From the NCBI RefSeq assembly GCF_000384315.1, contig NZ_ARVW01000001.1:753746-817745 (forward strand): a stretch of 64,000 nt of DNA, written 5' to 3'. Every line of letters begins with the position of its first letter. The first letter of the stretch is position 1. Positions 63,238 to 64,000 of the stretch are shown here, piece by piece. This DNA comes from Amycolatopsis nigrescens CSC17Ta-90. GTDB lineage: Bacteria; Actinomycetota; Actinomycetes; Mycobacteriales; Pseudonocardiaceae. Made by a program: the position numbers and the translations under genes. A model generated the notes under the pieces. The model saw nothing but the letters and a program-made list of their open reading frames with translations. It did not search any database and was not told the origin of the DNA.

Positions 63238-64000
63238 GTGCACCTCATCGTCGGTCAAGAGCGGGATGGCGTCTACTCCGCGCTGACCCCGGCCGGCCGC
63301 CGGGAGCTGAGCACCGCCGGCGTGACCGGCCAGGTGACCGAACAGGAACGATCCGGCAGGCCACGCTGGGTGTTCCCGTCCGTCGAGCTGATGTACCCGG
63401 TGCTGCTGCGGGCCGGGGTCCGGGTGGCCCGCTGCCACGACCTCACCCTGGCCGAAGGGCTGCTGCTCGCGCACGAAGGGCGGGAAGGCGAGCCGAGGGG
63501 CCTCGCGGCGGCGCTGGCCAGGGCGCGGGGGCAGGAGCCGCCGCCGGACGCGGCGCCGGCCGGGCTGGACGACCAGCCGACCCTGTTCGACGCCCGCGGC
63601 TCCGGCCTGCCGCCCGGGGTGTCCGTGGTCGAGGCGGCCGAGATCGTGCTCGCCGAGCAGGAGCGCCGGATCGCCGCGACCGGGCATCCGGAGCGGATGC
63701 GGCTGCTGATCGCAGCCGAGTCCGCCAGCGCGCTGGCCGCCGCCGAGATGTCCGTGGACGGCCTGCCCTGGCGGCCCGACGTGCACGACGCCCTGCTCAC
63801 CGAACTGCTCGGGCCGCGGGTGCCGGCCGGGCAGCGGCCCCGGCGGCTGGCCGAGCTGGCCGCCGAGATCGGCACCGCCTTCGGTCGCCCGGTCAACCCG
63901 GACCATCCGCCCAGCGTGGTGCGCGCGTTCGGGCGCGCCGGGATCGAGGTGTCCTCGGCGCGGGCGCACGTGCTGCGCGAGGTGGACCATCCGGCGGTCG
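63238..64000 (+). CDS. Bifunctional 3'-5' exonuclease/DNA polymerase, N-terminal part (runs off window)
   Basis: The first 254 codons of an actinobacterial PolA-like protein whose known full forms join a degenerate N-terminal exonuclease region to a family A polymerase. Features: VRVARCHDLTLAEGLLLAHEGR, ERRIAATGHPERMRLLIAAESASALAAAEM, GLPWRPDVHDALLTELLG, RPRRLAELAAEIGTAFGRPVNPDHP. The GTG at 63238 is the only start in this stretch; upstream in frame no other start was found nearby. A ribosome site is weak. The polymerase domain lies beyond base 64000. Confidence 0.8.
   Translation, partial: MHLIVGQERDGVYSALTPAGRRELSTAGVTGQVTEQERSGRPRWVFPSVELMYPVLLRAGVRVARCHDLTLAEGLLLAHEGREGEPRGLAAALARARGQEPPPDAAPAGLDDQPTLFDARGSGLPPGVSVVEAAEIVLAEQERRIAATGHPERMRLLIAAESASALAAAEMSVDGLPWRPDVHDALLTELLGPRVPAGQRPRRLAELAAEIGTAFGRPVNPDHPPSVVRAFGRAGIEVSSARAHVLREVDHPAV

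Overview
The window is high-GC, densely packed DNA with GTG starts, 1-4 base gene overlaps, F420-type and Tat-exported enzymes, LacI/TetR/Lrp regulators and very few TTA codons. This points to a filamentous actinomycete. Gene content and the short dispersed hairpin repeats would suit a Pseudonocardiaceae genome such as Amycolatopsis, but that genus call is inference.

Layout. (1) 1-7370: the start of an AbgT-type transporter diverging from a double Lrp regulator; a STAND ATPase with an N-terminal HTH and WD40 repeats, flanked by two secreted-protein genes (a small four-Cys protein and an endonuclease/exonuclease/phosphatase-fold enzyme) that share promoter elements; an F420-type nitroreductase-like gene. 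(2) 7559-16434, minus strand: a tightly coupled eight-gene operon that I read as an actinobacterial form of the ebo system. In order it holds myo-inositol-phosphate-synthase-like cyclase, UbiA prenyltransferase (EboC), a TIM-barrel/EboA fusion, TatD hydrolase (EboB), EboE, an alkaline-phosphatase-superfamily EboF, and two sugar-phosphate-isomerase-like TIM barrels, the last one Tat-exported. (3) 16520-36630: a sugar/cyclitol catabolic region. It contains two giant secreted ThuA/sorbosone-dehydrogenase proteins, two Gfo/Idh/MocA oxidoreductases, a ribose-type ABC importer, an NMT1-type ABC importer, further TIM-barrel isomerases, a DUF993 protein and a LacI regulator with clear candidate operators. 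(4) 36743-44293: amino-acid permease, TetR, atypical thiolase, MMPL lipid transporter, MFS drug transporter. (5) 44673-53859: a three-gene FadD32-like / Pks13-like / Ag85-fold operon. The synthase carries DH and KR domains that Pks13 lacks and ends in two carrier-like domains plus a thioesterase. (6) 54032-64000: MFS permease, an SDR/APH-like kinase/histidine-phosphatase/SMP-30 operon, secreted subtilase with a structured leader, XRE-type regulator, acyl-CoA synthetase, and the start of an actinobacterial 3'-5' exonuclease/DNA polymerase.

How it fits together. The ebo-like operon probably makes or moves a cyclitol-linked, prenyl-linked metabolite. The neighbouring ThuA/Gfo-Idh/TIM/ABC genes look like machinery for oxidising and taking up sugars or cyclitols through 3-keto intermediates under LacI control. 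The FAAL-PKS-esterase operon, with an MMPL transporter nearby, is a complete-looking lipid assembly line whose architecture copies the mycolate-condensing locus but adds beta-carbon processing. Three families of dispersed palindromic repeats lie in or at the edges of genes; one sits at the start of the EboC gene. I saw no rRNA, tRNA, CRISPR array, IS element or phage gene.
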